Source of the DNA: Arenibacter sp. P308M17
Lineage (GTDB): Bacteria; Bacteroidota; Bacteroidia; Flavobacteriales; Flavobacteriaceae
Assembly (NCBI RefSeq): GCF_003426735.1
Contig: NZ_QVON01000003.1
Location: 496,001-560,000, forward strand
Direction of reading: 5' to 3'
Length of the DNA stretch: 64,000 nucleotides
Below the pieces are notes generated by a model. That model had not been told where the DNA came from. It worked only from the letters and a program-made list of their open reading frames with translations, and made no database searches. Shown here one piece after another: positions 44,401 through 52,275 of the stretch. Position 1 is the first letter of the stretch, and every line of letters begins with the position of its first letter. Position numbers and translations under genes: made by a program.

Positions 44401-44580
44401 GGTGGAATTGGTGCCAGAGGAAACAATGCCATAGGTACAGGTGCTGTAGGCGGACTTTTAATTGGAACCATTCTGGGGGTATTCATCATCCCAATATTGT
44501 ACATTCCTTTCCAATGGATGCAAGACAAAGTAAGTAGAAAACCAGAACCAACAACAATTACAACCCATGATCATGAATAA
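41431..44580 (+). CDS. RND multidrug efflux pump, AcrB/HAE1 type
   Basis: A 1049-residue proton-driven inner-membrane pump with 12 membrane segments and two large periplasmic loops. The proton relay aspartates are in GIVVDDAIVVVEAV and the partner lysine in LLAKNAILIVEFA. The first segment begins MFKQFIDRPVLSTVISIVL, and GFVPDEDRG is seen in the second half; both are characteristic of the HAE1 branch. Length is normal and no frameshift is seen. Substrates cannot be predicted. It overlaps the outer-membrane gene. Confidence 0.97.
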   Translation: MFKQFIDRPVLSTVISIVLVILGVLGISTLPTTQYPEIAPPTVQVSANYPGANAQTVLESVIIPIEEQINGVEGMTYITSTASNNGSAQIQVFFEQGVDPDIAAVNVQNRVARANPLLPREVTQSGVITQKQQTSALMFLTVYSENEAYDGTYIQNYLNINVLPRLKRIKGVGDVSIFGLKNYAMRVWLHPEKLAAYQLVPEDITAVINEQSREAAAGSLGQNNAEAFEYVLKYSGRYKEASQYENIVIKALDNGQFLYLKDVATVELDAEGYGAISFTNGNPGVSMAVYQTPGSNAQEIIETIHEELEVLRAEFPKGMTYIVNFDTNEFLTASIDKVIMTLLEAFALVFIVVFLFLQDVRSTLIPAIAVPVSIIGTFFFLNLFGYSINLLTLFALVLAIGIVVDDAIVVVEAVHAKLEEGANSAMEATKTAMDEITGAIISITLVMAAVFIPVTFITGPTGVFYEQFGITLMVAIAISAVNALTLSPALSALFLKAHTHEGEKKKNFADRFFIAFNVAFDRTTKRYVQSLGFLFKHKWITGAILIASLAGIFWAANTTPTGFVPDEDRGLIFANIELPAGATIDRTVAATNELNNRIKDIPGISDVSLVNGFSIISGAGSNYGIAFIKLDNWSERKEDSKSVEAITGQLFGIAATIPEANMLFFAPPSVPGFGLSAGFEMKVLDQSGGSFNELSAVTQSYLQELMKRPEIQYAQTSFNTNYPQYEIDVNITKTKEAGISVSSILTTLQGYIGSIYAADFSRYGKQYRVYVQALPEDRATTENLNSLFVRNEEGAMAPITEFINLKRVYGPQSATRFNLFNSASVNGAAAPGYSSGDAIAAVQEVSATALPNNYTVDFSGLTREEINAGNQTTFIFILSILFVYFILAAQYESYLLPFVVLFSLPVGVMGAYVTTKLAGLENNVYFQIALIMLLGLLAKNAILIVEFAIQRRRHGYSRKDAAFEAAKVRLRPILMTSFAFIIGLLPLVFSGGIGARGNNAIGTGAVGGLLIGTILGVFIIPILYIPFQWMQDKVSRKPEPTTITTHDHE

Positions 44581-45976
44581 AACATATATAGGCAAATTTT
44601 CAATCATCATCATTGTAGCACTCACCCTACAATCATGCTTCGTAGCGAAAAACTATGACCGACCCGATTTAAAGGAAATCGACAATCTGTACCGAACGGA
44701 CCATATTGATACCGACAGTACTTCAACTGCAGCCCTTTCCTGGAAGGAACTCTTTCCGGACCCGTTTCTATCGGAATATATAGAAGAAGGGCTTCAGAAC
44801 AATTTGGATATACGGATCGCCGTCCAGCAAATTGCTGCGGCAGAATCATATATGAAACAGGGTAAAATGGGCTATTTGCCCTCATTGGACGCAAAAGCAT
44901 CCATGACCCATCAGGAATTGGCTGCAAACAGCCAATTTGGTTCTTTTTTTAGCGGATCCCTAGAACAATTCGAGCTCACGGGAAATTTATCCTGGGAAGC
45001 CGATATATGGGGCAAGATACGCAGTAACCAAAGAGCTACCCAAGCATCCTACCTACAAAGTACGGCGGCCCATCAGGCAGTAAAAACAAGGCTTATTTCG
45101 GAAATTGCATCCAATTACTATCTGCTATTGGCCCTGGACAAACAACATAAAATTACGGAAGAGACCATTGAAAACAGAAAGAAAAGTCTACAGACCATTC
45201 AGGCGCTTAAAGAAGCGGGCAATGTTACCCAAGTAGCCGTAGATCAAACAGCGGCTCAATTGTACAATGCCCAGGCCCTGCTCATAGATATTGAAAAAAA
45301 CGTTTTTAGAACCGAAAATGTACTTGCCATACTATTGGGCAAGCCCGCTACCAGTATAGATCGTAACTCTTTGGAAAACCAAACCGTAACCACAGATCTA
45401 AACATTGGTCTTCCTGCCTATTTATTGGCCAACCGCCCAGATGTGCTTGCTGCAGAATACAAGCTTGTGAATGCATTTGAACTTACCAATGTGGCCAAAA
45501 GCAATTTCTATCCCTCTTTGACCATAACGGGGGCAGGAGGCTTCCAGAGTTTGGAATTTAAAGAGTGGTTTAGTTCCGGTTCCCTATTTGCCACTATGGT
45601 AGGGGGAATTACCCAGCCAATTTTCAATAAAAGAAGGATCAGGACCCAATATGAGGTGGCCAAGGCCCAAAAAGAGGAAAGTCTGTTAAACTATAAAAAA
45701 ACTCTTTTGATAGCGGGACAGGAAGTTTCCAATGCCTTGTACGAATATGAGGCTGAAACCCGAAAATATGAATACCGAAAGAATGAGGTGGAAACCTTGC
45801 GCAACGCCGAACTTAACTCAGAGGTCCTTTTGAACAATGGATTTGGCACCTATTTGGATTTGTTGACCGCAAGGCAAAATGCCTTGAGTGCCGAGCTAAA
45901 CATCATAGACAACAAATTACAGCAGTTACAAGCAGTAGTGGAACTATATAGGGCTTTGGGAGGCGGATGGAAATAA
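44573..45976 (+). CDS. Outer-membrane efflux lipoprotein (TolC/NodT type)
   Basis: A 467-residue channel protein. A signal peptide with lipobox TLQSC leads to two repeated TolC-type helical halves (SEYIEEGLQNNLDIRIA, NLSWEADIWGKIRSNQRA, then ANRPDVLAAEYKLVNAFE, GGITQPIFNKRRIRTQYEVAKA). WEADIWGKI and NRPDV are NodT family marks. The start overlaps the pump stop by 8 nt; an ATG two codons earlier at 44567 is also possible. It completes a tripartite efflux system. Confidence 0.94.
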   Translation: MNKTYIGKFSIIIIVALTLQSCFVAKNYDRPDLKEIDNLYRTDHIDTDSTSTAALSWKELFPDPFLSEYIEEGLQNNLDIRIAVQQIAAAESYMKQGKMGYLPSLDAKASMTHQELAANSQFGSFFSGSLEQFELTGNLSWEADIWGKIRSNQRATQASYLQSTAAHQAVKTRLISEIASNYYLLLALDKQHKITEETIENRKKSLQTIQALKEAGNVTQVAVDQTAAQLYNAQALLIDIEKNVFRTENVLAILLGKPATSIDRNSLENQTVTTDLNIGLPAYLLANRPDVLAAEYKLVNAFELTNVAKSNFYPSLTITGAGGFQSLEFKEWFSSGSLFATMVGGITQPIFNKRRIRTQYEVAKAQKEESLLNYKKTLLIAGQEVSNALYEYEAETRKYEYRKNEVETLRNAELNSEVLLNNGFGTYLDLLTARQNALSAELNIIDNKLQQLQAVVELYRALGGGWK

Positions 45977-45988
45977 ACTGGCCGACGG

Positions 45989-46579
45989 ATGGAAAGTAAA
46001 GAGGAGTTTTTGGAATTTACCATTTCCAAATTTTTAAGGTATGGTAGCAAAAGGTTTACGTTGGACGATTTGGCCAATGAAATCGGTATTTCAAAAAAAA
46101 CGATCTATCAACACTTTACCAACAAGGAAGCCTTGGTTTATGAAAGCCTTAAGTTTTTATTGGATAAGATAAAGCTGGAAATCCTTAGAGGAGTGGAAAA
46201 AGAGAAGTCGGACCCTATTTTGGCAATCATATGCATCTATAAAATAGGGTTGGACCATCTTAGGACATTTAGCCCAACCTTCCTATTTGGCCTTAAAAAA
46301 TATTATCCAAAAGCCAATGAGGTGTTCTATAGCTTTAGGGCTGAAATCAATGCAATTATCATAAACCTGCTCAGCGAAGCCCAGCAAATCGGTTCCATTA
46401 GGAAGACCGTAAACCTTGAACTGACTTTCGAACTTTTCCTCAATCAATTTGAACTTAATATTTTTTTAAAAAATAACTTATTCGAAAAATATTCGAATAA
46501 AGAACTTTTACAACATTTGATCGTGCACAACCTACAGGGAATATGCAGTAAAAAATATTCGAACAATTTTTTTGAATAA
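45989..46579 (+). CDS. TetR-family transcriptional regulator
   Basis: A 196-residue repressor-type protein. The N-terminal HTH (RFTLDDLANEIGISKKTIYQHF plus TNKEAL, residues about 19-47) is typical of TetR; the rest is a helical ligand-binding domain. It lies 12 nt after the efflux channel gene on the same strand, so it is probably the last gene of the operon and an autoregulator. With the MarR-type gene at the front, the operon is bracketed by two regulators of different families. Confidence 0.9.
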   Translation: MESKEEFLEFTISKFLRYGSKRFTLDDLANEIGISKKTIYQHFTNKEALVYESLKFLLDKIKLEILRGVEKEKSDPILAIICIYKIGLDHLRTFSPTFLFGLKKYYPKANEVFYSFRAEINAIIINLLSEAQQIGSIRKTVNLELTFELFLNQFELNIFLKNNLFEKYSNKELLQHLIVHNLQGICSKKYSNNFFE

Positions 46580-46607
46580 GATGCATTATGCCCTTGCCCA
46601 TCAGCCA

Positions 46608-46653
46608 TTAAACCGCTAAAGTTGGTTTTCCAACAACCACTTTAGCGGTTTAA
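46608..46653. terminator. Bidirectional terminator between the TetR and CYTH genes
   Basis: TTAAACCGCTAAAGT pairs perfectly with ACTTTAGCGGTTTAA (15 bp), loop 16 nt, with AT-rich tails on both sides. Confidence 0.85.
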
Positions 46654-46657
46654 ATTT

Positions 46658-47131
46658 TTATCCCTTCCAATTCTTAAAAGGGTTTTTGCTCAGTTGTGAA
46701 TTGTAATATTTGGTAATTGCAGTTACTTCCTCCCCCAACCATTGAGGCTTTAAAAAATCCTCATCTTCATGCCCCAATTCAATTTCGGCAATTATTAATC
46801 CCGAATTATCCCCCAAAAACTCATCCACCTCAAACATATGTTTCCCAACTTCAACATAGTATCTCAGCTTATCTATTGCCCCGGGCTCGGACAATTTGAT
46901 CAGGGCATCGGCTTCCTTGACCGATATTTCCTTTTCCCATTCAAAACGCGTTGTGCCATTCCGGTTGCCCTTTCCCTTCACGGTAATATACCCCTTGTCC
47001 CCCTTTATCCTTATCCTTACGGTCCTTAAGGGATCGGTATTCAAAAAGCCTTGTACAATTCGTTCCTTTCGGATTGCCTCCTTCTTAAACTCTTCCGAAT
47101 CCACTAAAAATTTTCGCTCTATTTCTATCAT
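46658..47131 (-). CDS. CYTH-domain protein (triphosphate tunnel metalloenzyme)
   Basis: A 157-residue protein. The N-terminal EIERKFLV is the ExExK signature, and charged strands (RTVRIRIKGDKGYITVKGKG, EFLGDNSGLIIAEIEL) line the triphosphate tunnel. Family members hydrolyse triphosphates (inorganic triphosphate, thiamine triphosphate) or make cAMP; the short stand-alone bacterial form is most often a tripolyphosphatase. It is 21 nt downstream of the NAD(P)-binding protein and likely co-transcribed. Confidence 0.9.
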   Translation of the reverse strand: MIEIERKFLVDSEEFKKEAIRKERIVQGFLNTDPLRTVRIRIKGDKGYITVKGKGNRNGTTRFEWEKEISVKEADALIKLSEPGAIDKLRYYVEVGKHMFEVDEFLGDNSGLIIAEIELGHEDEDFLKPQWLGEEVTAITKYYNSQLSKNPFKNWKG

Positions 47132-47152
47132 CCAAAAAACGTGGTATTTAAA

Positions 47153-47842
47153 TTAGGGTCGATTGTGGTACAACTTTTTAATTTTATCGGACGGAATCCT
47201 TGATTTTTCATAAGGATGGCTGGCCAGCCAGACCATGGCGCCCGCAATAACCTCTGGTGGAATGGCCCTAAATTTCTCCAAAGGGCCGATGAGGACCAAA
47301 TTAAGTACTTTCATAAACTGTTTGGCCAACCATTCCCCTACCCGTTTCTCCTCTCTTTTTCCTCCAATTAAGGAAGGTTGTAAAATATGGGTCTTGGGAA
47401 TATCGCATTTTAGGACAGCTTCTTCCATTTCCCCTTTTAACCTATTATAGGTCACCCTGCTTTTGGCATTGGCCCCCAGGGCGGAAATAACCAAGAAGGT
47501 CCCTATGCCAATGGATCGGCATAATTTGGCGGCCGAAACCGGGATCCCAAAATCTATCTTTCTGTACATTTCCGCATCGGGGGTCTTTGCTTTGGTGGTG
47601 CCAATACAGCAAAAAACTTCATCGGCAACAAAATAATCCTTAAAACCTTCCAATTGCAATAGATCGCCAATATGCTCCTCCAACTTAGGGTGGGAAAACC
47701 CAATACTGTTCCTGGTAAAGATCCTTACTTTCCCATAGCGTTCATCTTTTAGCAATATCTGCACTAAATACCCCCCTGTTAGCCCGGTAGCGCCCAATAC
47801 TATGGCCGTTTTCTCCTTCGGTTTGCTCTGTTCCTTCCCCAT
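47153..47842 (-). CDS. NAD(P)-binding oxidoreductase, HTATIP2/atypical SDR-like
   Basis: A 229-residue protein with the Rossmann motif VLGATGLTGGYL, followed by VFCCIGTTKAK and NRLKGEMEEAVL, the pattern of the atypical SDR group that includes HTATIP2/Tip30-like proteins. Substrate is unknown. It diverges from dinB across 60 nt. Confidence 0.85.
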   Translation of the reverse strand: MGKEQSKPKEKTAIVLGATGLTGGYLVQILLKDERYGKVRIFTRNSIGFSHPKLEEHIGDLLQLEGFKDYFVADEVFCCIGTTKAKTPDAEMYRKIDFGIPVSAAKLCRSIGIGTFLVISALGANAKSRVTYNRLKGEMEEAVLKCDIPKTHILQPSLIGGKREEKRVGEWLAKQFMKVLNLVLIGPLEKFRAIPPEVIAGAMVWLASHPYEKSRIPSDKIKKLYHNRP

Positions 47843-47902
47843 TTGGCACGTTTAACAATTTAGTTGGGGCCATATAGCTCCAACTTGTTATAAATTTACG
47901 GT

Positions 47903-49000
47903 ATGAAATTGGATTTCCCGCAACGAAAAATAATCCATATAGATATGGACGCCTTTTACGCCTCCGTAGAACAAATGGATAATCCTGCCTTAAAAGGCAA
48001 GCCTGTGGCCGTTGGTGGGGCCGAAAAAAGGGGTGTGGTCTCTGCCGCCAGTTACGAGGCAAGGAAATTTGGCGTCCGCAGCGCCATGAGCGGTTATTTG
48101 GCCAAAAAGAACTGTCCCGATCTAATCTTCGTACCCCTTCGATTTGACCGTTATAAGGAAATTTCCCATAAAATTAGAACCATATTTTTCGATTATACGG
48201 ATTTAGTGGAACCGCTTTCATTGGACGAGGCCTATCTGGACGTTACAATCAATAAAAAAGGCAATCCTTCGGCCTCACTTATCGCAGAAGAGATTAGGCA
48301 ACGCATCTTGGAGGAAGTAGGGTTAACTGCCTCTGCAGGGATATCCATTAACAAATTCATCGCCAAAGTGGCCAGCGACTACAACAAGCCCAATGGCCAA
48401 AAAACAGTGAACCCGGAAGAAGTAATATCCTTTTTGGAGGATTTGGAAATCCGGAAATTCTATGGGGTGGGAAAGGTTACGGCCGACAAAATGTACCATC
48501 TTGGAATATTTACCGGTAAGGAACTTAAGCAGAAATCCCTCGAATTTTTAAGGGAAAATTTTGGTAAAAGTGGCGATTACTACTACCATGTGGTAAGGGG
48601 GATTCACAACAGTGAGGTAAAGCCCAATAGAATTCCAAAATCGGTGGGTGCCGAGCGTACTTTCGATGAAAACCTCAGTAGTGAGATCTTTATGCTCCAA
48701 AGAATGGACAATATTGCCACGGAACTTGAAAAGCGCCTAAAAAAATCAAAGATATCCGGAAAAACCATAACCCTTAAAATAAAATATAGCGATTTTACCC
48801 TTCAAACACGGAGTAAGACCTTAGCTTATTATATTGCCGACAAATCCTTGATATTGGAAACCACCAAGGAGCTGCTCTACCAAGAAAAATTGGAAAATTC
48901 GGTTCGCCTTCTAGGAATATCCCTGTCCAATTTAAATACGGAAAAAAATGAACCCCTGGAGCAAAAAGTGCTTAGCGTACAATTAAAATTCGATTTTTAA
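47903..49000 (+). CDS. dinB: DNA polymerase IV (Y family)
   Basis: A 365-residue translesion polymerase. The catalytic motifs IIHIDMDAFYASVEQ and PLSLDEAYLDVT supply the acidic residues, the FGVRSAMSG stretch is the finger region, and FYGVGKVTADKM is the thumb HhH. A little-finger domain covers about residues 240-345. The C-terminal end has the beta-clamp binding-like LSVQLKFDF. Length is normal. Its divergent partner is unrelated. Confidence 0.95.
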   Translation: MKLDFPQRKIIHIDMDAFYASVEQMDNPALKGKPVAVGGAEKRGVVSAASYEARKFGVRSAMSGYLAKKNCPDLIFVPLRFDRYKEISHKIRTIFFDYTDLVEPLSLDEAYLDVTINKKGNPSASLIAEEIRQRILEEVGLTASAGISINKFIAKVASDYNKPNGQKTVNPEEVISFLEDLEIRKFYGVGKVTADKMYHLGIFTGKELKQKSLEFLRENFGKSGDYYYHVVRGIHNSEVKPNRIPKSVGAERTFDENLSSEIFMLQRMDNIATELEKRLKKSKISGKTITLKIKYSDFTLQTRSKTLAYYIADKSLILETTKELLYQEKLENSVRLLGISLSNLNTEKNEPLEQKVLSVQLKFDF

Positions 49001-49186
49001 GATATAATAATAATTGCCAATCTTCCGTTGGCGCGAGCCTGCCTTTGCATAAAAATCCCTAAATTGAAAAAAATAAAAGGATTAATCCCCATAGCATGCT
49101 AAGCGCAAGTGTAAAAAATGAACTCTTTTTTAAAATCTGAATTCAAATTAATTATCTTTCTTAGAAGATGTTTTTAATTAAGTTGG

Positions 49187-50317
49187 TTACAGCTTGTCTT
49201 TAAATAAATCAACATAGTCTTTAAAAATATAGAGTCGTCCTCGTTGACCTCCGGTAATTTCGTGCAGAATCTCAAGCTCCTCTAAAGACGCTATTAATTT
49301 GTATGCGGATACATTGGATTTTTGAATAATTTTTTCCACCCGGTTTACATCAATGACCGGTCTGGAGTAAAGACTTTCTATAACCAAGCGTGCATCTACA
49401 CTTCTGTTTCCCAAGGTCTTTAATTTAATGTCCAGTGTCTTTTGTAACTGCATGATACTATCAAATGTGGTTACACCCGACTTTGCTGTTTCAACAACAC
49501 CGCTCAGAAAAAATTTGAACCATTGGGAAAGGTCATTATGTGTTCTTACCCGCATCAGGTTATCATAATACAGTATTCTATTTTTTTCAAAAAAGTCCGA
49601 CAAGTATAAAATAGGTTGTTTTAAAATTCCCTTGCTTACCAGATATAGTGTGATCAATAACCTTCCAACCCTTCCATTACCATCCAAAAAAGGATGTATA
49701 GTTTCGAATTGATAATGTATCAATGCGATTTTTAACAGATCGGGTAAATGATTGAGTTCGTCATGGGCAAATTTTTCGATGTCCGACATTAAGTCGTTTA
49801 TTGAAGTATGGACGGGAGGAATAAATACAGCGTCATTTATTGTGGCGCCGCCAATCCAGTTTTGGCTAGTCCTGTATTCTCCGGGCAACTTGTTTTGTCC
49901 CCTTACTCCTTGTAATAATATCTTATGGGTCTGCTTAATAAGTCTCGACGAAAAGGGAAGCCTGTGTAACATTTTTACAGCCTCGTTCATTGCGGCAATA
50001 TAGTTTTGAACTTCTTCCCAATCATCCCTTTTTTCAACGGATATTTCGTCCTTTTTGAGAAAGGCCTCCTCCATGTTAGTTTGTGTGCCTTCTATCTTAG
50101 AGGATTGTGTGGCCTCTTTCGCAATGTGCATACTTATGAATAGTTCAATGTTGACATATTCCGAATACATATCCAATCTGCCCAATTGCCTATCCGCTTT
50201 ACTTAATAGTGCAAGTACTTCCATATCTTCAATTTGCCATTGTTTATGGACCGGATTAGGCTGAAAACTTTTATAATAGCCTTGATTAATTTGCGTACCG
50301 GAAACGAAATTCTTCAT
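49187..50317 (-). CDS. Fic-domain protein (class II, N-terminal inhibitory helix)
   Basis: A 376-residue protein that probably transfers AMP to target proteins. The catalytic loop HPFLDGNGRVGR starts at H208 and is complete. The inhibitory motif SSKIEG with E76 lies in the N-terminal helix, the class II arrangement that clamps the ATP site. A winged-helix domain at about 295-370 may bind DNA. It lies just before the mobilisation region but shows no antitoxin partner; its own inhibitory helix serves that role. Confidence 0.92.
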   Translation of the reverse strand: MKNFVSGTQINQGYYKSFQPNPVHKQWQIEDMEVLALLSKADRQLGRLDMYSEYVNIELFISMHIAKEATQSSKIEGTQTNMEEAFLKKDEISVEKRDDWEEVQNYIAAMNEAVKMLHRLPFSSRLIKQTHKILLQGVRGQNKLPGEYRTSQNWIGGATINDAVFIPPVHTSINDLMSDIEKFAHDELNHLPDLLKIALIHYQFETIHPFLDGNGRVGRLLITLYLVSKGILKQPILYLSDFFEKNRILYYDNLMRVRTHNDLSQWFKFFLSGVVETAKSGVTTFDSIMQLQKTLDIKLKTLGNRSVDARLVIESLYSRPVIDVNRVEKIIQKSNVSAYKLIASLEELEILHEITGGQRGRLYIFKDYVDLFKDKL

Positions 50318-50544
50318 AATTGATTTCCTTTATTTAAATTGTTGTTAGTTAACAAATATACTAATTACCTTTAATAATTAAATCACTATTTAAGTTTTAT
50401 CCCAAATAAATTAAATAACATTATATTTATTTAAATGTTTATAGTAAAAACCCAAATCTTACAAAAACTTTGCGCTTGGATCCTGATTCGATTTTATAGC
50501 GTTCGGGGGGATAAGCGTTAAATAAAATCGAATTAGGGCGCAAC
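50318..50544. other. Border region with inverted repeat
   Basis: An AT-rich stretch upstream of Fic, then an interrupted inverted repeat at 50470-50543 described separately. No tRNA fragment matching 60493-60539 was found here. Confidence 0.5.
50470..50543. repeat. Interrupted inverted repeat at the end of the mobilisation operon
   Basis: Perfect 12-bp arms ATTCGATTTTAT (50486-50497) and ATAAAATCGAAT (50522-50533), with outer TTGCGC (50470-50475) and GCGCAA (50538-50543). It touches the stop of the 154-residue gene. It could be a terminator, an oriT structure or an element end. Confidence 0.6.
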
Positions 50545-51009
50545 CTACTTTTGACCTGGCTTTCTTTCCTCATTAGACCATATCAAAAAGTGCTTGTAGA
50601 TATCAGGATGCTCTTTAAAATAGCTATTCAGTTCCGTTGGATTGGCTGCTTTTCCCTCTTCGAAAGCCTTCTCCTTTTCTTCTTCGAACTGTACCACCTG
50701 GTAGCCCAAATAGCCCGAAATGGATAAAGAAATAATTAATATCAAACTGACCATGAACAATAGCCATTCAGGGATGATCTGCGACTTTTTCAACTGCTCC
50801 CCTATTTGGTTGGTTCTTGTATCCTGCCCTTGGAAATGATCCCCCTGTGTTCTGTTGAGTTCCTTCAGTTCTTTTCTGATCGCCGAAATATCCTGTACCG
50901 TTTCCGAACCCGTGAGTTCCTTGCTCAAGGTCTCCAGTTTCACCAACATCCGTTTCAATCCTTCAACTTCGTCCGTCAATAGTTCCGTAATCTCGTCCAA
51001 CTTTGCCAT
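50545..51009 (-). CDS. Coiled-coil membrane protein of the mobilisation operon
   Basis: A 154-residue protein. Residues 1-70 are a charged coiled coil (LDEITELLTDEVEGLKRMLVK), followed by a single membrane helix (about 82-104, WLLFMVSLILIISLSISGYLGY) and a charged tail. It is 18 nt downstream of the relaxase on the same strand. Small proteins of this shape commonly end Bacteroidetes mobilisation operons, but I know no proven role. Possibly it links the relaxosome to the membrane. Confidence 0.7.
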   Translation of the reverse strand: MAKLDEITELLTDEVEGLKRMLVKLETLSKELTGSETVQDISAIRKELKELNRTQGDHFQGQDTRTNQIGEQLKKSQIIPEWLLFMVSLILIISLSISGYLGYQVVQFEEEKEKAFEEGKAANPTELNSYFKEHPDIYKHFLIWSNEERKPGQK

Positions 51010-51027
51010 ATTATTTTCGTTTTATCA

Positions 51028-51897
51028 TTAGTATCCTATCTCGAATACCGCACTTTTTTGGATCGATTGTTTGATGACCTGTTTTGCCAACTTCAAGGCG
51101 ATATTCCCGCTGAGCTGCGTGGCCCTTCCCATGAGGCTGACTGTATTGTCCTTGTTCTTGACGAAGCCCTTACCCGCGTTTTCCCCTATCCCCATCACCA
51201 ATCTACTGCCCGACATGGAACGGTGCACCTCGCTCCCCTTTAAACTATGCTCCTTGTATTCAAACCGGAACCCTTGTAGTTGGTTGGACTTGTTGATGCT
51301 TGGGACTACCTTTATGTCCTTTTCTTCCATTAATCTTATGTACCGGTCCAGGTCCTTGGGGCGGTATTCTGCCATGACCTTTTCATGGACCTGTTTGATC
51401 TCAAATCGTATAAGTTTGATCCGGTCCAGCTTTTCCTGTTGCACCTCCCTTGCCGTGGTAAGCCCCATTTCCCTGGCAACATTTTCTGCGGCCTGTTGGC
51501 TCTTCTTTCCGATAAAACTGTCGTTATAGGCCCTACCGTTAAAATCGATGCGGTTCACGTATAAATGGACATGGGTATGTTGTTGGTCCCTATGTACAAA
51601 GCCGATGGCCTGGTGCTCCTGTAGTTTCATTTCCTTGAGGAATTTTTCCGTGATCTCGCCAAGCGACTTGGCGCTCAGCTTCTTTCCCTCCTCAATGGTA
51701 GGGCTGAGGACAAAGCTCAGGGTATTGTTGGTGCACCTGGTATTCTGTTCTTGGATGATCTTGAATTCCTCCGTAATCTCTTTTGGAGTTTCCCCGGCCA
51801 GATGTTTGGAGTATACCACCTCGGCATCCTTCTCCTGGTTCCAGCCATATTGCATGGAAGCCCTGGTGTGCGATATCGATTTTCCCTTGCCTATCAT
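51028..51897 (-). CDS. Relaxase/mobilisation nuclease
   Basis: A 289-residue HUH relaxase that would nick DNA at oriT. The histidine triad HTHVH (H107, H109, H111) is followed by LYVNRIDFNGRAYND, the usual relaxase motif III context, and the C-terminal half is helical. It overlaps mobC by 4 nt (ATGA). Length is short but typical of Bacteroidetes mobilisable elements. It implies transfer in trans by a conjugative element that is not visible here. Confidence 0.92.
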   Translation of the reverse strand: MIGKGKSISHTRASMQYGWNQEKDAEVVYSKHLAGETPKEITEEFKIIQEQNTRCTNNTLSFVLSPTIEEGKKLSAKSLGEITEKFLKEMKLQEHQAIGFVHRDQQHTHVHLYVNRIDFNGRAYNDSFIGKKSQQAAENVAREMGLTTAREVQQEKLDRIKLIRFEIKQVHEKVMAEYRPKDLDRYIRLMEEKDIKVVPSINKSNQLQGFRFEYKEHSLKGSEVHRSMSGSRLVMGIGENAGKGFVKNKDNTVSLMGRATQLSGNIALKLAKQVIKQSIQKSAVFEIGY

Positions 51898-52211
51898 TTT
51901 TTGAAATTGTAAAGATGGTTCCGTATTTCCTCGGCCAGTTTTGTGACCTCTTCCGCCAGTTTGGGATTTCGTTTGCGGAACATGTTCCCGATCAGCTTAA
52001 AGTTTGTTGCATATTGGATCAGCATCTTATAGATGTCTATCTGTTCCTCCGTCAAGCGTTCGACGATCCTGTCCCCGAAGGCGGCACGACGGCAATATTC
52101 GCTCACGCTCAGGCCGCTCTTTTTGGCCTTGATCCTGAGCAGTTTCTTCTCGAAGAGGGAACACCGGAATTTGATGTAGGTCCTTTTCATTTTTTGTTTC
52201 TTTGCGACCAT
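51894..52211 (-). CDS. MobC-like mobilisation protein (ribbon-helix-helix)
   Basis: A 105-residue accessory protein of the relaxosome. MKRTYIKFRCSLFEKK and KSGLSVSEYCRRAAFG form the ribbon-helix-helix DNA-binding pattern found in MobC, and the C-terminal helices (NFKLIGNMFRKRNPKLAEEV) match the family. The start at 52211 (MVAKKQK) is preferred; MKRTY at 52190 is possible, and a longer cysteine-rich start at 52253 looks unlikely. It is translationally coupled to the relaxase. Confidence 0.85.
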   Translation of the reverse strand: MVAKKQKMKRTYIKFRCSLFEKKLLRIKAKKSGLSVSEYCRRAAFGDRIVERLTEEQIDIYKMLIQYATNFKLIGNMFRKRNPKLAEEVTKLAEEIRNHLYNFKK

Positions 52212-52275
52212 CGGGAGCAAAGCAAGATCGTCTTTGTGGCAACAAAGACACATCTTGAATTCCTTCCCTGATGGG

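Noticed and set aside
51071-51904. Plus-strand frames opposite the relaxase
   Set aside because: Antisense shadows of the relaxase, whose histidine triad is intact.
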